Below are positions 1-6,716 of a stretch of DNA of 13,158 nucleotides, in pieces; within the stretch, counting starts at the first letter, position 1; the number at the start of each line of letters is the position of its first letter. Source of the DNA: Xanthobacteraceae bacterium (lineage in GTDB: Bacteria > Pseudomonadota > Alphaproteobacteria > Rhizobiales > Xanthobacteraceae). Where the stretch lies: the NCBI GenBank assembly GCA_025929595.1, contig JAICQA010000039.1, positions 1-13,158 on the forward strand, in the 5' to 3' direction. Below the pieces are notes generated by a model. That model did not search any database. It worked only from the letters and a program-made list of their open reading frames with translations, and was not told where the DNA came from. The position numbers and the translations under genes were made by a program.

Positions 1-639
1 AAGCAGACCATCCCCCATTTCTATCTCACGGCGGACGTCGAAATCGGTGCACTCCTCAAGATGCGCGAGCAGGCGAACGACTCCGCTCCGCATAGGGACG
101 GCAAGCCCGCCTTCAAGCTTTCCGTCAACGACTTCGTCATCAAGGCCTGGGCCGCGGCACTCCTGCGCGTACCGGCCGCCAACGCGATCTGGGCCGAAGA
201 CCGCATCCTGCGCTTCCAGCGCGCCGACGTAGCCGTTGCCGTCGCCATCGAAGGCGGACTGATCACGCCGGTGATCCGCGAGGCCGACACCAAGCGCCTC
301 ACCGCAATCTCGGCGGAGATGAAAGACCTCGCTGCCCGCGCCCGCGACCGCAAGCTCAGGCCCAACGAATATCAGGGCGGATCGAGCGCGATTTCCAATC
401 TCGGCATGTACGGCGTGCGCGAGTTCGCCGCGGTCATCAATCCGCCGCACGCGACGATCCTCGCGGTCGGCGGCGTGCGCCGTCAGGCGGTCGAGAAGGA
501 AGACGGCGGCATTGCGTTTGCGAGCATGATGACCGTGACGCTCTCCTGCGACCACCGCGTCGTCGATGGCGCGCTCGGCGCCGAATTGCTCGCCGCCTTC
601 AAGGATATCGTCGAAAAACCGATCTCCGCGCTGGTCTGA
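1..639 (+). CDS. pdhC: Pyruvate dehydrogenase E2 (dihydrolipoamide acetyltransferase), C-terminal part
   Basis: The window opens inside this gene; 212 residues remain and end at a TGA. They form the catalytic acyltransferase core, which transfers acetyl groups from lipoyl-lysine to CoA in the cytoplasmic pyruvate dehydrogenase complex. Visible family marks are IPHFYLT near the start, SAISNLGMYGV, INPPHATILAVGG, and the active-site motif DHRVVDG with the catalytic His at residue 185 of the fragment and Asp at 189. ISNLGMYG and INPPHATILAVG favour the pyruvate enzyme over 2-oxoglutarate or branched-chain E2. The lipoyl and E3-binding domains lie upstream of the window. No lipoamide dehydrogenase gene follows directly; the next gene is convergent. 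Family assignment is firm; the exact 2-oxoacid substrate is slightly less so. Confidence 0.93.
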   Translation, partial: KQTIPHFYLTADVEIGALLKMREQANDSAPHRDGKPAFKLSVNDFVIKAWAAALLRVPAANAIWAEDRILRFQRADVAVAVAIEGGLITPVIREADTKRLTAISAEMKDLAARARDRKLRPNEYQGGSSAISNLGMYGVREFAAVINPPHATILAVGGVRRQAVEKEDGGIAFASMMTVTLSCDHRVVDGALGAELLAAFKDIVEKPISALV

Positions 640-654
640 TCTCTTATGTCCTCA

Positions 655-678
655 CCTCTCCCCGCTTGCGGGGAGAGG
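655..678. terminator. Perfect hairpin between convergent genes, possible bidirectional terminator
   Basis: An 11-base perfect stem (CCTCTCCCCGC and its complement) closes on a TT loop, in the 43-base gap between the E2 stop codon and the stop codon of the convergent dehydrogenase. The position suits a bidirectional terminator. No T-run follows on either strand, so a classical intrinsic terminator is not proven. Similar CCTCTCCCCGC palindromes are common intergenic repeats in Bradyrhizobium-like genomes (from memory), so it may equally be one copy of a dispersed repeat. Confidence 0.5.
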
Positions 679-682
679 GAAG

Positions 683-1597
683 TTATTCGGCGGCCTTCGC
701 ACCCGGGAGCACGACACCGTTCGCCTCGGCCACGAAATCCGACAGCATCGGCACATAGTCTTCACCGCGCCCGGCAGCAACGGCAGCAGCATAGGAATTG
801 CGCACCGCCGAGCCGACCGGATTGGCCGTACCCGCCGCCTGCGCCATGGCGACGAGGTAGTTCATGTCCTTCGCGGCGTTCTTCAGCGTGAACTTGTGCG
901 CGTCGCGATTGCGGTCGAGTACATAGGAAAAGAACGTCTGGTAGAAGCCGCAGTCCATGCGGCTGCCGCGCAGCACGCTGTCGATCTTCTGCGGCGTCAG
1001 CCCGGATTTCGCGCCGAGCGCGAGCGCCTCCGAATAGATCGCGGCATAGCCCATCGCAAGGAAGTTCATCATTAGCTTCATTTTATGCCCGTCGCCGGCG
1101 ACGCCGACGCGCACCGATTTCTGCGCGAAGCCACCAAGCACAGGCTCAAGCCGCGCCCATACCGTCTCGTCGCAACCCACCATCGTCGAGAGCTTGCCTT
1201 CCTGCGCCTGCGCGGGCGTCCCGCCGAGCGGCGCGTCGCAGAAAGCGACGCCGAGCGGGGCGAGTTCGGCCGCGAGCGCCAGCGTCGAATTCGGATCGGA
1301 GGTCGATGTATCGACGACGATCATCCCCTTGTGCGCGCCGGCCTTGAGCCCCTGTGGGCCGCGCACCACCGCCTCCACCTCCGTGGAGCCCGTGACGCAC
1401 AGAAACACGATGTCCGACTGACGCGCGATCTCTTCCGCGCTCTTCGCCTCCTTGGCTCCGCGCTTCACGAGGTCTTCGACCGGCGTTCGGTTTCGATGAC
1501 CGAGGATCGTCAGGCCATAGCCTTTCTCGATCAGACTCTTCGCCATGCCGTGGCCCATCAGGCCTACGCCGACAAACCCGATGCGCTCTTTCGCCAT
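683..1597 (-). CDS. NAD(P)-dependent beta-hydroxyacid dehydrogenase, 3-hydroxyisobutyrate dehydrogenase family
   Basis: A 304-residue cytoplasmic oxidoreductase of the family containing 3-hydroxyisobutyrate dehydrogenase, tartronate semialdehyde reductase and L-threonate dehydrogenase. The N-terminal Rossmann motif is GFVGVGLMG (residues 7-15). DTSTSDP lies at 96-102 and the substrate-loop motif DAPLGGTPAQAQEGKLSTMVG spans about 121-141. The catalytic lysine is probably K174 in GDGHKMKLMMN, with N178 four residues on. The all-helical C-terminal domain follows, and length is normal for the family. The ATG at 1597 is chosen because GAGGGGAG (1603-1610) lies five bases upstream and the Rossmann strand then begins at residue 5; an in-frame upstream extension to 1720 would add 41 unlikely residues. 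It is divergent from the 2-hydroxyacid dehydrogenase at 1723. The substrate cannot be read from sequence. Confidence 0.9.
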   Translation of the reverse strand: MAKERIGFVGVGLMGHGMAKSLIEKGYGLTILGHRNRTPVEDLVKRGAKEAKSAEEIARQSDIVFLCVTGSTEVEAVVRGPQGLKAGAHKGMIVVDTSTSDPNSTLALAAELAPLGVAFCDAPLGGTPAQAQEGKLSTMVGCDETVWARLEPVLGGFAQKSVRVGVAGDGHKMKLMMNFLAMGYAAIYSEALALGAKSGLTPQKIDSVLRGSRMDCGFYQTFFSYVLDRNRDAHKFTLKNAAKDMNYLVAMAQAAGTANPVGSAVRNSYAAAVAAGRGEDYVPMLSDFVAEANGVVLPGAKAAE

Positions 1598-1712
1598 GCC
1601 CGCTCCCCTCAATTTTGGCGTAAGCCTATCACGCTGGATTACGGTCGGGCGATTGAATCCGGCCGGTGAGTGCGCGACATTGCGCGGCCCATATCCGTTG
1701 ACAGCGATTGCC

Positions 1713-1717
1713 GAGGA
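1713..1717 (+). promoter_or_regulatory. Ribosome binding site deciding the start of the 2-hydroxyacid dehydrogenase
   Basis: GAGGA lies five bases before the ATG at 1723. This favours that ATG over the in-frame TTG at 1708, which would add five residues and would place this purine-rich site inside the coding region. Confidence 0.65.
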
Positions 1718-1722
1718 CAAGA

Positions 1723-2688
1723 ATGAAGCTGGACGTTTTGCAGACCGGTCCCATTCCGCCCATCGTCGAGCCGATCTTCGATGAAGCTTTCACCATGCAT
1801 AAGCTGCACAAGGCCGCGGATCGCGAGGCGTTCCTGAAGGACGTGGCGCCGAAAATCCGCGGCATCGCCACCTTCGGCGCGATCCCGATTTCGGCCGAAT
1901 TCATGCAGAAATTTCCGAAACTTGAAATCGTCGCCAATATGGGCGTTGGCTACGATTCCGTGGACGCGAAATGGGCCGGCGAGCACGGCATCATCGTCAC
2001 CAACACGCCGGGCGTGCTTGACGACGAGGTCGCCGACACCACCATCGCGCTCCTGCTCAATACGTTGCGCCAGTTGCCGCAGTCCGAGCGCTATCTGCGC
2101 GCCGGCAAGTGGGTGGAGAAGGCGTTCCCGCTGACCGCCGCCTCGCTGCGCGACCGCACCATCGGCATTATCGGCATGGGCCGTATCGGGAAGGCGATCG
2201 CGAAGCGCATCGAGGCCTTCGGCCGGCCGGTCGTCTATCACAGCCGCCGACCGGCGGCGGACGTCTCCTACAGGCACTATCCGAAGCTGCTCGACATGGC
2301 GCGCGACGTGGACACGCTGATCGCCATCATCCCCGGCGGCGCCGAGACAAAGCACATGATCGACGCCAGGGTCTTCGAGGCGCTCGGCCCGAGCGGCGTA
2401 TTCATCAACGTCGCGCGCGGCTCGGTCGTCGACGAGAACGCGCTGATCGAGGCGCTGCGCTCGAAGAAAATCCTCTCGGCCGGGCTCGACGTCTTCGCCG
2501 ACGAGCCCCGCGTGCCGCAGGAACTGATCGACATGGACCACATCGTGCTCTTCCCGCACGTGGCGTCCGCCTCCGTCCATACCCGCCGCGCAATGGGCAC
2601 ACTCGTCGCAGACAACCTGAAGGCTTGGGCCGCCGGCAAGCCGCCGCTGACGCCGGTGCCGGAGACTCCTTATCCGCCCAAGCGCTGA
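1723..2688 (+). CDS. D-2-hydroxyacid dehydrogenase, glyoxylate/hydroxypyruvate reductase type
   Basis: A 321-residue cytoplasmic D-isomer-specific 2-hydroxyacid dehydrogenase, of normal length. The nucleotide-binding motif is GIIGMGRIG (148-156). The catalytic triad is visible: R232 in NVARGSVVDE, E261 in DVFADEP and H279 in LFPHVAS. HSRRP after the second beta strand (173-177) puts two arginines where NADP-preferring members bind the 2'-phosphate, so NADPH-linked reduction of glyoxylate or hydroxypyruvate is the best guess. VANMGVGYDSVD (70-81) is the usual substrate-loop region. The gene is divergent from the beta-hydroxyacid dehydrogenase across 125 bases. Together they could convert hydroxypyruvate/glyoxylate and tartronate semialdehyde-like compounds, but that link is inference. 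Confidence 0.9.
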   Translation: MKLDVLQTGPIPPIVEPIFDEAFTMHKLHKAADREAFLKDVAPKIRGIATFGAIPISAEFMQKFPKLEIVANMGVGYDSVDAKWAGEHGIIVTNTPGVLDDEVADTTIALLLNTLRQLPQSERYLRAGKWVEKAFPLTAASLRDRTIGIIGMGRIGKAIAKRIEAFGRPVVYHSRRPAADVSYRHYPKLLDMARDVDTLIAIIPGGAETKHMIDARVFEALGPSGVFINVARGSVVDENALIEALRSKKILSAGLDVFADEPRVPQELIDMDHIVLFPHVASASVHTRRAMGTLVADNLKAWAAGKPPLTPVPETPYPPKR

Positions 2689-2752
2689 AGCCGTATTGCG
2701 GTCGCAGGCGGCGTGCTAGCGTTCGGCGCCCTACCGGAGCGCCTTCCCGTCC

Positions 2753-3502
2753 ATGCGTGCCGTCAACCTTGCCTGTTGCCTGAGCCTGCTGGCCGCGTCC
2801 GCGGTCGCCCAAGGGACGGCGCCGCTGGGTAAGCCCGACCCGGTCGAGGTGCGCAATCTCTCGGCATCGTACGAACTGACCAACGCCGACTCGACGCTGC
2901 GCTGTCCGATCGTGCTGGAGCCGAAGCCCGCCGGGCGCGGCCTGTACCTCAATTACGACCGCGAGATCTGCCACTCCCGCTTCGGCTTTCTTGGCGAGGT
3001 GTCGGCGTGGCTGCCCGGCATTGCCGGCGCGATTCTGCTCGTCGCGCGCGATGGACGCATCGTGACCGAGTTCACCGAAGGCGTCGGCGGCGTCTATGAA
3101 GCCATCCGCGAAAACGATGGCGTGTATTTCTTCGCCAACCTGCAATTCGTCGACCCGGCCGAGCGAGTGCAGGTGAAAGACCTCTTCGGCGAATGGCTGC
3201 TCGCGCGCCCCGACGCGCCGGCCGAAGGCTCGAAGGCAAACCCCAAGGCACCGCCGCCTCCGAAGCCCTGCACCCTTGCCCTGACGGACGAAGTGGTCGG
3301 CGACCAGCTATTCAATCTGCGCATCCAGCCGCCTTGCGAAACGGCGCTCGTTCCCGCCGGGCTTCAATCCTGGCAACTCGAGCGCGGCGACATCGTGCTG
3401 CGCTTTGCGAACGGCGACGCGCTGCGCTTCGAGAAAGGCGAGGACGGCCGCTGGACCAAGATTCCCGAGAAGCCCCGGCCGCTCATGCTGTCGCGGCCCT
3501 AG
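2753..3502 (+). CDS. Exported protein with two tandem AprI/Inh protease-inhibitor-like domains
   Basis: A 249-residue protein with a Sec-type signal peptide (hydrophobic 5-19, likely cleavage after AVA at about 19). Domain 1 (about 36-130) resembles the AprI/Inh (Omp19-like) beta-barrel inhibitor family: a WEL-like opening (SYELTNAD), C51 and C73, W86, then a GRIVTEF strand and GVYEA...DGVYFF. Domain 2 (about 144-245) repeats the plan: GEWLL, C173 and C195, W207, then GDALRFEKGEDGRW. The cysteine spacing is 22 residues in both, which supports a duplication with one disulfide each. A proline-rich loop (165-172) is inserted before C173. AprI-type proteins inhibit periplasmic serralysin-like metalloproteases; some relatives are lipoproteins. 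No lipobox suits the signal here (C8/C9 lie too early). The ribosome site is weak: CGGAG about 13 bases before the ATG. No partner protease lies in the window. Confidence 0.75.
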   Translation: MRAVNLACCLSLLAASAVAQGTAPLGKPDPVEVRNLSASYELTNADSTLRCPIVLEPKPAGRGLYLNYDREICHSRFGFLGEVSAWLPGIAGAILLVARDGRIVTEFTEGVGGVYEAIRENDGVYFFANLQFVDPAERVQVKDLFGEWLLARPDAPAEGSKANPKAPPPPKPCTLALTDEVVGDQLFNLRIQPPCETALVPAGLQSWQLERGDIVLRFANGDALRFEKGEDGRWTKIPEKPRPLMLSRP

Positions 3503-4196
3503 TTTTGCGACTTGCTAACCGGGATGCCGCCATCCGGCTCAATTTTCTCGACGCATCCCGATACAATCCAAGTCCAACGATTGTTGCCAAATGGCCGAAT
3601 ACGAAAGCCATCATCGGCAATAGAACCGCCAAATAAGGTACGCCGCCGCCGCCCTGCAATGACATCATGAACGCCAATACGTTCCAGTTAATAAACAGAA
3701 TGTACCAAGCGGCGCCAAAGATTAGACCGCTGATGCTGAAATAATGAAGCAGCTTTTTTCGATCGTAGCAGATCCAAACAAGCAAGGCATGACGACGAAT
3801 CTTGCGTACGAATAGCGCAAAAACATTTCCTAAGAACAACAGTTCGACCATCGAAGTCATGGCAATCAAGACCCGCTTCAACGGGAAATCCGGCAGTTCC
3901 TTGTACGGGATACCTTCAATGCCCGGAGCAACAAGGGTGTTTAATTTCTTGATCAAAACGAACTCACCGACGTAGTCCCAGATCGGCAGCAGAGCGACAA
4001 AGAAGGCCAACGGAATTCCAACGATCGCTCCGCCGACGGCCGACATGATCATGTGCTGTCGCGACATGGCAAAAATTCGAACGCCGCGCCGGCCCGGTAC
4101 ATCAAGCGCCTCAAATCCTAAGGAGTATGAAGTCACGATCGCGCCGCCAAGTGTCGAAAGTGGCAGAGTCGGCTTGGAATGTTCGTCTTTGCTCAT
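3483..4196 (-). CDS. Four-helix membrane protein of unknown function, low GC
   Basis: I do not recognise this 237-residue protein. Four hydrophobic segments are clear: about 50-76, 108-130, 150-178 and 187-212. Basic residues follow segment 2 (RKIRRH at 131-136, DRKK at 145-148) and segment 4 (a Lys/Arg-rich tail to the end), which by the positive-inside rule puts the 131-150 loop and both termini in the cytoplasm. Most of the loop between segments 1 and 2 (77-107) would face the periplasm; the segment 3-4 loop is a short QGGGG turn. No catalytic motif is visible. The gene is lower in GC than its neighbours (counted: 45% at 3661-3720, 40% at 3721-3780; 68% at 2461-2520), suggesting recent acquisition. 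The ATG directly abuts the radC stop (TAGATG), suggesting translational coupling. The 3' end overlaps the convergent inhibitor gene by 20 bases. Confidence 0.75.
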   Translation of the reverse strand: MSKDEHSKPTLPLSTLGGAIVTSYSLGFEALDVPGRRGVRIFAMSRQHMIMSAVGGAIVGIPLAFFVALLPIWDYVGEFVLIKKLNTLVAPGIEGIPYKELPDFPLKRVLIAMTSMVELLFLGNVFALFVRKIRRHALLVWICYDRKKLLHYFSISGLIFGAAWYILFINWNVLAFMMSLQGGGGVPYLAVLLPMMAFVFGHLATIVGLGLYRDASRKLSRMAASRLASRKTRAATA

Positions 4197-4910
4197 CTAG
4201 ATCAGCCGCAGCCCCTTCAGGCTCGCGTGCCCTTCCCGGCCGACGATGATGTGGTCGTGCACCTCGATGCCGAGCGGCTTCGCGATGTCGGCGATTTGCT
4301 TCGTCATCTGAATGTCGGCATGGGACGGCGTCGGATCGCCCGAAGGATGGTTGTGCACCAGCACCATCGCCGTCGCCGACAGCTGAAGCGCGCGCTTCAC
4401 CACTTCGCGCGGATAGACCGGCGTGTGATCGACGGTACCCTCGCCCTGCACTTCGTCAGCAATCAGCTGGTTGCGCTTGTCGAGGAAAAGGATGCGGAAC
4501 TGCTCGCGCTCGCCGAAAGCCATCGCGGAGCGGCAATAATCGATCACCGACGACCAGGATGAGAGCACCGCACGCTTCTTCACTTCGCCGCGCGCAAAGC
4601 GGTTCGCCGCCGCCTGCACGATCTTGAGCTCGTCGACGGCGGCGGCGCCAAGCCCGTCGAACTCCTCCAGCCGCGCGCGTGGCGCAGCGGCCACTTCGGC
4701 GAACGAACCGAATTCCGCGAGCAGGGCTTTCGCGAGCGGCTTCACGTCCCGGCGCGGCAGCGCGCGGAAGAGCACAAGCTCAAGCATTTCGTAATCGGCA
4801 AGCGCGTCGGCCCCCGCCTCGCGGAAACGGCTCCGCAGCCGCTCGCGATGGCCGTGAAAATGCGGCGTTTCCTTGAAGCCGCCATTCGGCTTGTTCGTCC
4901 CGCTCCCCAT
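4197..4910 (-). CDS. radC: RadC family JAB/MPN-domain protein
   Basis: A 237-residue RadC (UPF0758) protein. A helix-hairpin-helix-like region spans about 75-105 (LEEFDGLGAAAVDELK). The JAB/MPN metalloprotease-like domain follows, with E136, then HNHPSGDPTPSHADI giving the zinc ligands H186, H188 and D199. The true role of RadC is unsettled: early reports linked it to repair, and later work disputed this. The ATG at 4910 gives a normal family length (E. coli RadC is about 222). An upstream in-frame start at 5000 would add 30 poorly conserved-looking residues and overlap the beta-lactamase gene by 44 bases. No strong ribosome site precedes 4910, so the start is moderately sure. It lies 46 bases after the beta-lactamase stop and abuts the downstream membrane-protein gene. 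Confidence 0.9.
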   Translation of the reverse strand: MGSGTNKPNGGFKETPHFHGHRERLRSRFREAGADALADYEMLELVLFRALPRRDVKPLAKALLAEFGSFAEVAAAPRARLEEFDGLGAAAVDELKIVQAAANRFARGEVKKRAVLSSWSSVIDYCRSAMAFGEREQFRILFLDKRNQLIADEVQGEGTVDHTPVYPREVVKRALQLSATAMVLVHNHPSGDPTPSHADIQMTKQIADIAKPLGIEVHDHIIVGREGHASLKGLRLI

Positions 4911-4956
4911 CCGGCCAGCGTAAGGCAGGAGCCGGAATAGTGGCAACCGCGAGGAT

Positions 4957-5823
4957 CTACAATCGCGCCGCGATGCGCCCGACTTCGGCCAGAACGGCAT
5001 CGCGCGCGGCCGCCGTGCCAGCCGGCTGCCGGTAGTACCCGGCGACGATCACCGCACCGCCCGCAGGAGGCCACGCAACGCCAATGTCGTTCGCGCTGCC
5101 GCTGCCGCTCGTCCCGGTCTTGTCACCCACGAGCCAGCCGTCCGGAAAGCCCGCACGCAGGCGCCGGTCGCCGGTCTTGCTCGCGATCAGCCAGGCCGCA
5201 AGCTGCGCCCGCGACGGCTTCGACAGCGCTTCGCCGAACAAGAGTGTCTTCAGCGTTTCGACCATGGCCGCAGGCGCCGTCGTGTCACGCTGATCGTTCG
5301 GCCCGTCATGCTCATTGAGTTCCGGCTCATAGCGGTCGAGCCGGGTGATGCCATCGCCAATCGAACGCAGATACGCAGTCAGGCCCGCAGGCCCGCCGAA
5401 ACTCCGGAGCAGTAAATTCCCCGCCGTGTTGTCGCTCAGCGTGACGGTCGTCTCGCACAGTGCGGCAACGGTCATGCCTTTTCCGCCGACATTGGCCTCC
5501 GTGCCGGGAGACCAGCTCACGATGTCTTTCCTGGAAAAGACGATGCGGCGGTCGAGTTTCTCCTCCTTGCGGTCCACGCGCGCGAGCACGAAGGCGGCGG
5601 CCAACGCCTTGAACGTGCTGCACAGGAGAAACCGCTCGTCCTGCCGGTGTCCCGCGCGCTGGCCGGTTGCGAGGTTGAGCATCGCCACACCAAGCCGCCC
5701 GCCGGACTTCCGTTCAAGCTCGGCGAGCGCTGCATTCGCATCGGACGTCGCAGTCTGCGCGCGCGCCAGCATCGGCACGGCGAACAAAGCGCTCGTCAGC
5801 GCGGCCCGGCGCGACAACAGCAT
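4957..5823 (-). CDS. bla: Class A beta-lactamase with Tat-like signal peptide
   Basis: A 288-residue periplasmic serine beta-lactamase that hydrolyses the beta-lactam ring. All class A marks are present: STFK with nucleophile S69 and K72, SDN at 130-132, EPELN with general base E166 and N170, and KTG at 235-237. The signal peptide begins MLLSRRAALT, a twin-arginine-like pattern, and ends at ARA (20-22); some class A enzymes such as Stenotrophomonas L2 also use Tat. A cysteine (C68) precedes the nucleophile as in KPC/NMC-A-type carbapenemases, but the partner cysteine after KTGT is a serine here (KTGTSG), so that disulfide cannot form. The substrate spectrum cannot be predicted. It starts nine bases after the map stop, lies in the same orientation as radC, and has neighbour-like GC, so it looks like a settled chromosomal gene. 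No adjacent ampR-like regulator is seen. Confidence 0.93.
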   Translation of the reverse strand: MLLSRRAALTSALFAVPMLARAQTATSDANAALAELERKSGGRLGVAMLNLATGQRAGHRQDERFLLCSTFKALAAAFVLARVDRKEEKLDRRIVFSRKDIVSWSPGTEANVGGKGMTVAALCETTVTLSDNTAGNLLLRSFGGPAGLTAYLRSIGDGITRLDRYEPELNEHDGPNDQRDTTAPAAMVETLKTLLFGEALSKPSRAQLAAWLIASKTGDRRLRAGFPDGWLVGDKTGTSGSGSANDIGVAWPPAGGAVIVAGYYRQPAGTAAARDAVLAEVGRIAARL

Positions 5824-5832
5824 GGCTGCAAC

Positions 5833-6657
5833 TCAATTGTTGTAAGGCGGCTTGTCGAGGCCCTTGGGCGAGAGCGTGAAGATCTCAACGCCCGTATCCG
5901 TCACGCCCACCGTGTGCTCGAACTGCGCCGAGAGCGAGCGGTCGCGCGTAACCGCCGTCCAGCCGTCCGAGAGCACCTTCACATGCGGCCGGCCGAGATT
6001 GATCATCGGCTCGACGGTGAAGAACATGCCGGGCTTCAACACCGGGCCCTCGCCGCCGTGGCCGACATGCACGACATTCGGCTCGTCATGGAACAGGCGG
6101 CCAAGGCCGTGCCCGCAGAAGTCGCGCACGACGCTCATATGGTTCGGCTCGACCACGGCCTGGATGTTCGCGCCGATGTCGCCGATCGTGGCGCCGGGCT
6201 TGATCGCCGAGATGCCCGCCATCATCGCCTCATGCGTGACCTCGACCAGCCGCTCGGCGCGGCGCGGCACTTCGCCGATGCCATACATGCGGCTCGAGTC
6301 CCCGTGCCAGCCGTCGAGGATCAGCGTCACGTCGATATTGACGATGTCGCCGTCGCGCAGCGGCTTGTCGTTCGGGATGCCGTGGCAGACGACGTGATTG
6401 ATCGAGGTGCAGATCGACTTGTTGTAGCCGCGATACATCAGCGTCGCGGGCAGCGCGCCATGGTCCATGGCGAAGTCGAAGACCAGCTTGTCGAGCGACT
6501 CCGTGGTGACGCCGGGCCTAACCTCGGGAACCAGCAAATCGAGCGCTTCGGCCACCAGCCGGCCCGCGCGCCGCATGCCCTCGAAGCCTTCCTCCCCGTG
6601 CAGCTTGATCTGCCCGTTCTTGCGCAGGGGTGCGGTGGCGGCCTCGATATAGCTCAT
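5833..6657 (-). CDS. map: Methionine aminopeptidase, type I
   Basis: A 274-residue cytoplasmic metallopeptidase that removes the initiator methionine from nascent proteins. The five metal ligands of the pita-bread fold are visible: D109 (NIDVT), D120 (HGDSS), H183 (CGHGLG), E216 (TVEPM) and E247 (QFEHT). H92 in VVCHGIP is the usual substrate-binding histidine. There is no insert or N-terminal zinc-finger extension, so it is the plain bacterial type I form. GGAGA at 6663-6667, five bases before the ATG, supports the start. It follows sfsA after 59 bases and precedes bla by nine. An essential housekeeping gene, with nothing odd in the sequence. Confidence 0.96.
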   Translation of the reverse strand: MSYIEAATAPLRKNGQIKLHGEEGFEGMRRAGRLVAEALDLLVPEVRPGVTTESLDKLVFDFAMDHGALPATLMYRGYNKSICTSINHVVCHGIPNDKPLRDGDIVNIDVTLILDGWHGDSSRMYGIGEVPRRAERLVEVTHEAMMAGISAIKPGATIGDIGANIQAVVEPNHMSVVRDFCGHGLGRLFHDEPNVVHVGHGGEGPVLKPGMFFTVEPMINLGRPHVKVLSDGWTAVTRDRSLSAQFEHTVGVTDTGVEIFTLSPKGLDKPPYNN

Positions 6658-6685
6658 GGGATTCTCCAGCGGAGTTCGGAATGTA

Positions 6686-6697
6686 AGCCATATGGCT
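6686..6697. repeat. 12-base perfect palindrome upstream of map
   Basis: AGCCATATGGCT is a perfect dyad in the 59-base gap between the sfsA stop and the map start, about 29 bases upstream of the map ATG. It could be a binding site or a chance palindrome; no second copy was noticed nearby. Confidence 0.3.
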
Positions 6698-6716
6698 GGG
6701 CGCGCAAGGAATACGG

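Noticed and set aside
1698..1703. TTGACA, a perfect -35 hexamer upstream of the 2-hydroxyacid dehydrogenase
   Set aside because: A -10 at the right spacing would fall on the start codon at 1723, so it cannot drive the full gene. No TATAAT-like match is found there.
4911..5000. Longer RadC start at 5000
   Set aside because: It would add 30 residues without family resemblance and overlap the beta-lactamase gene by 44 bases; the ATG at 4910 gives a normal family length.
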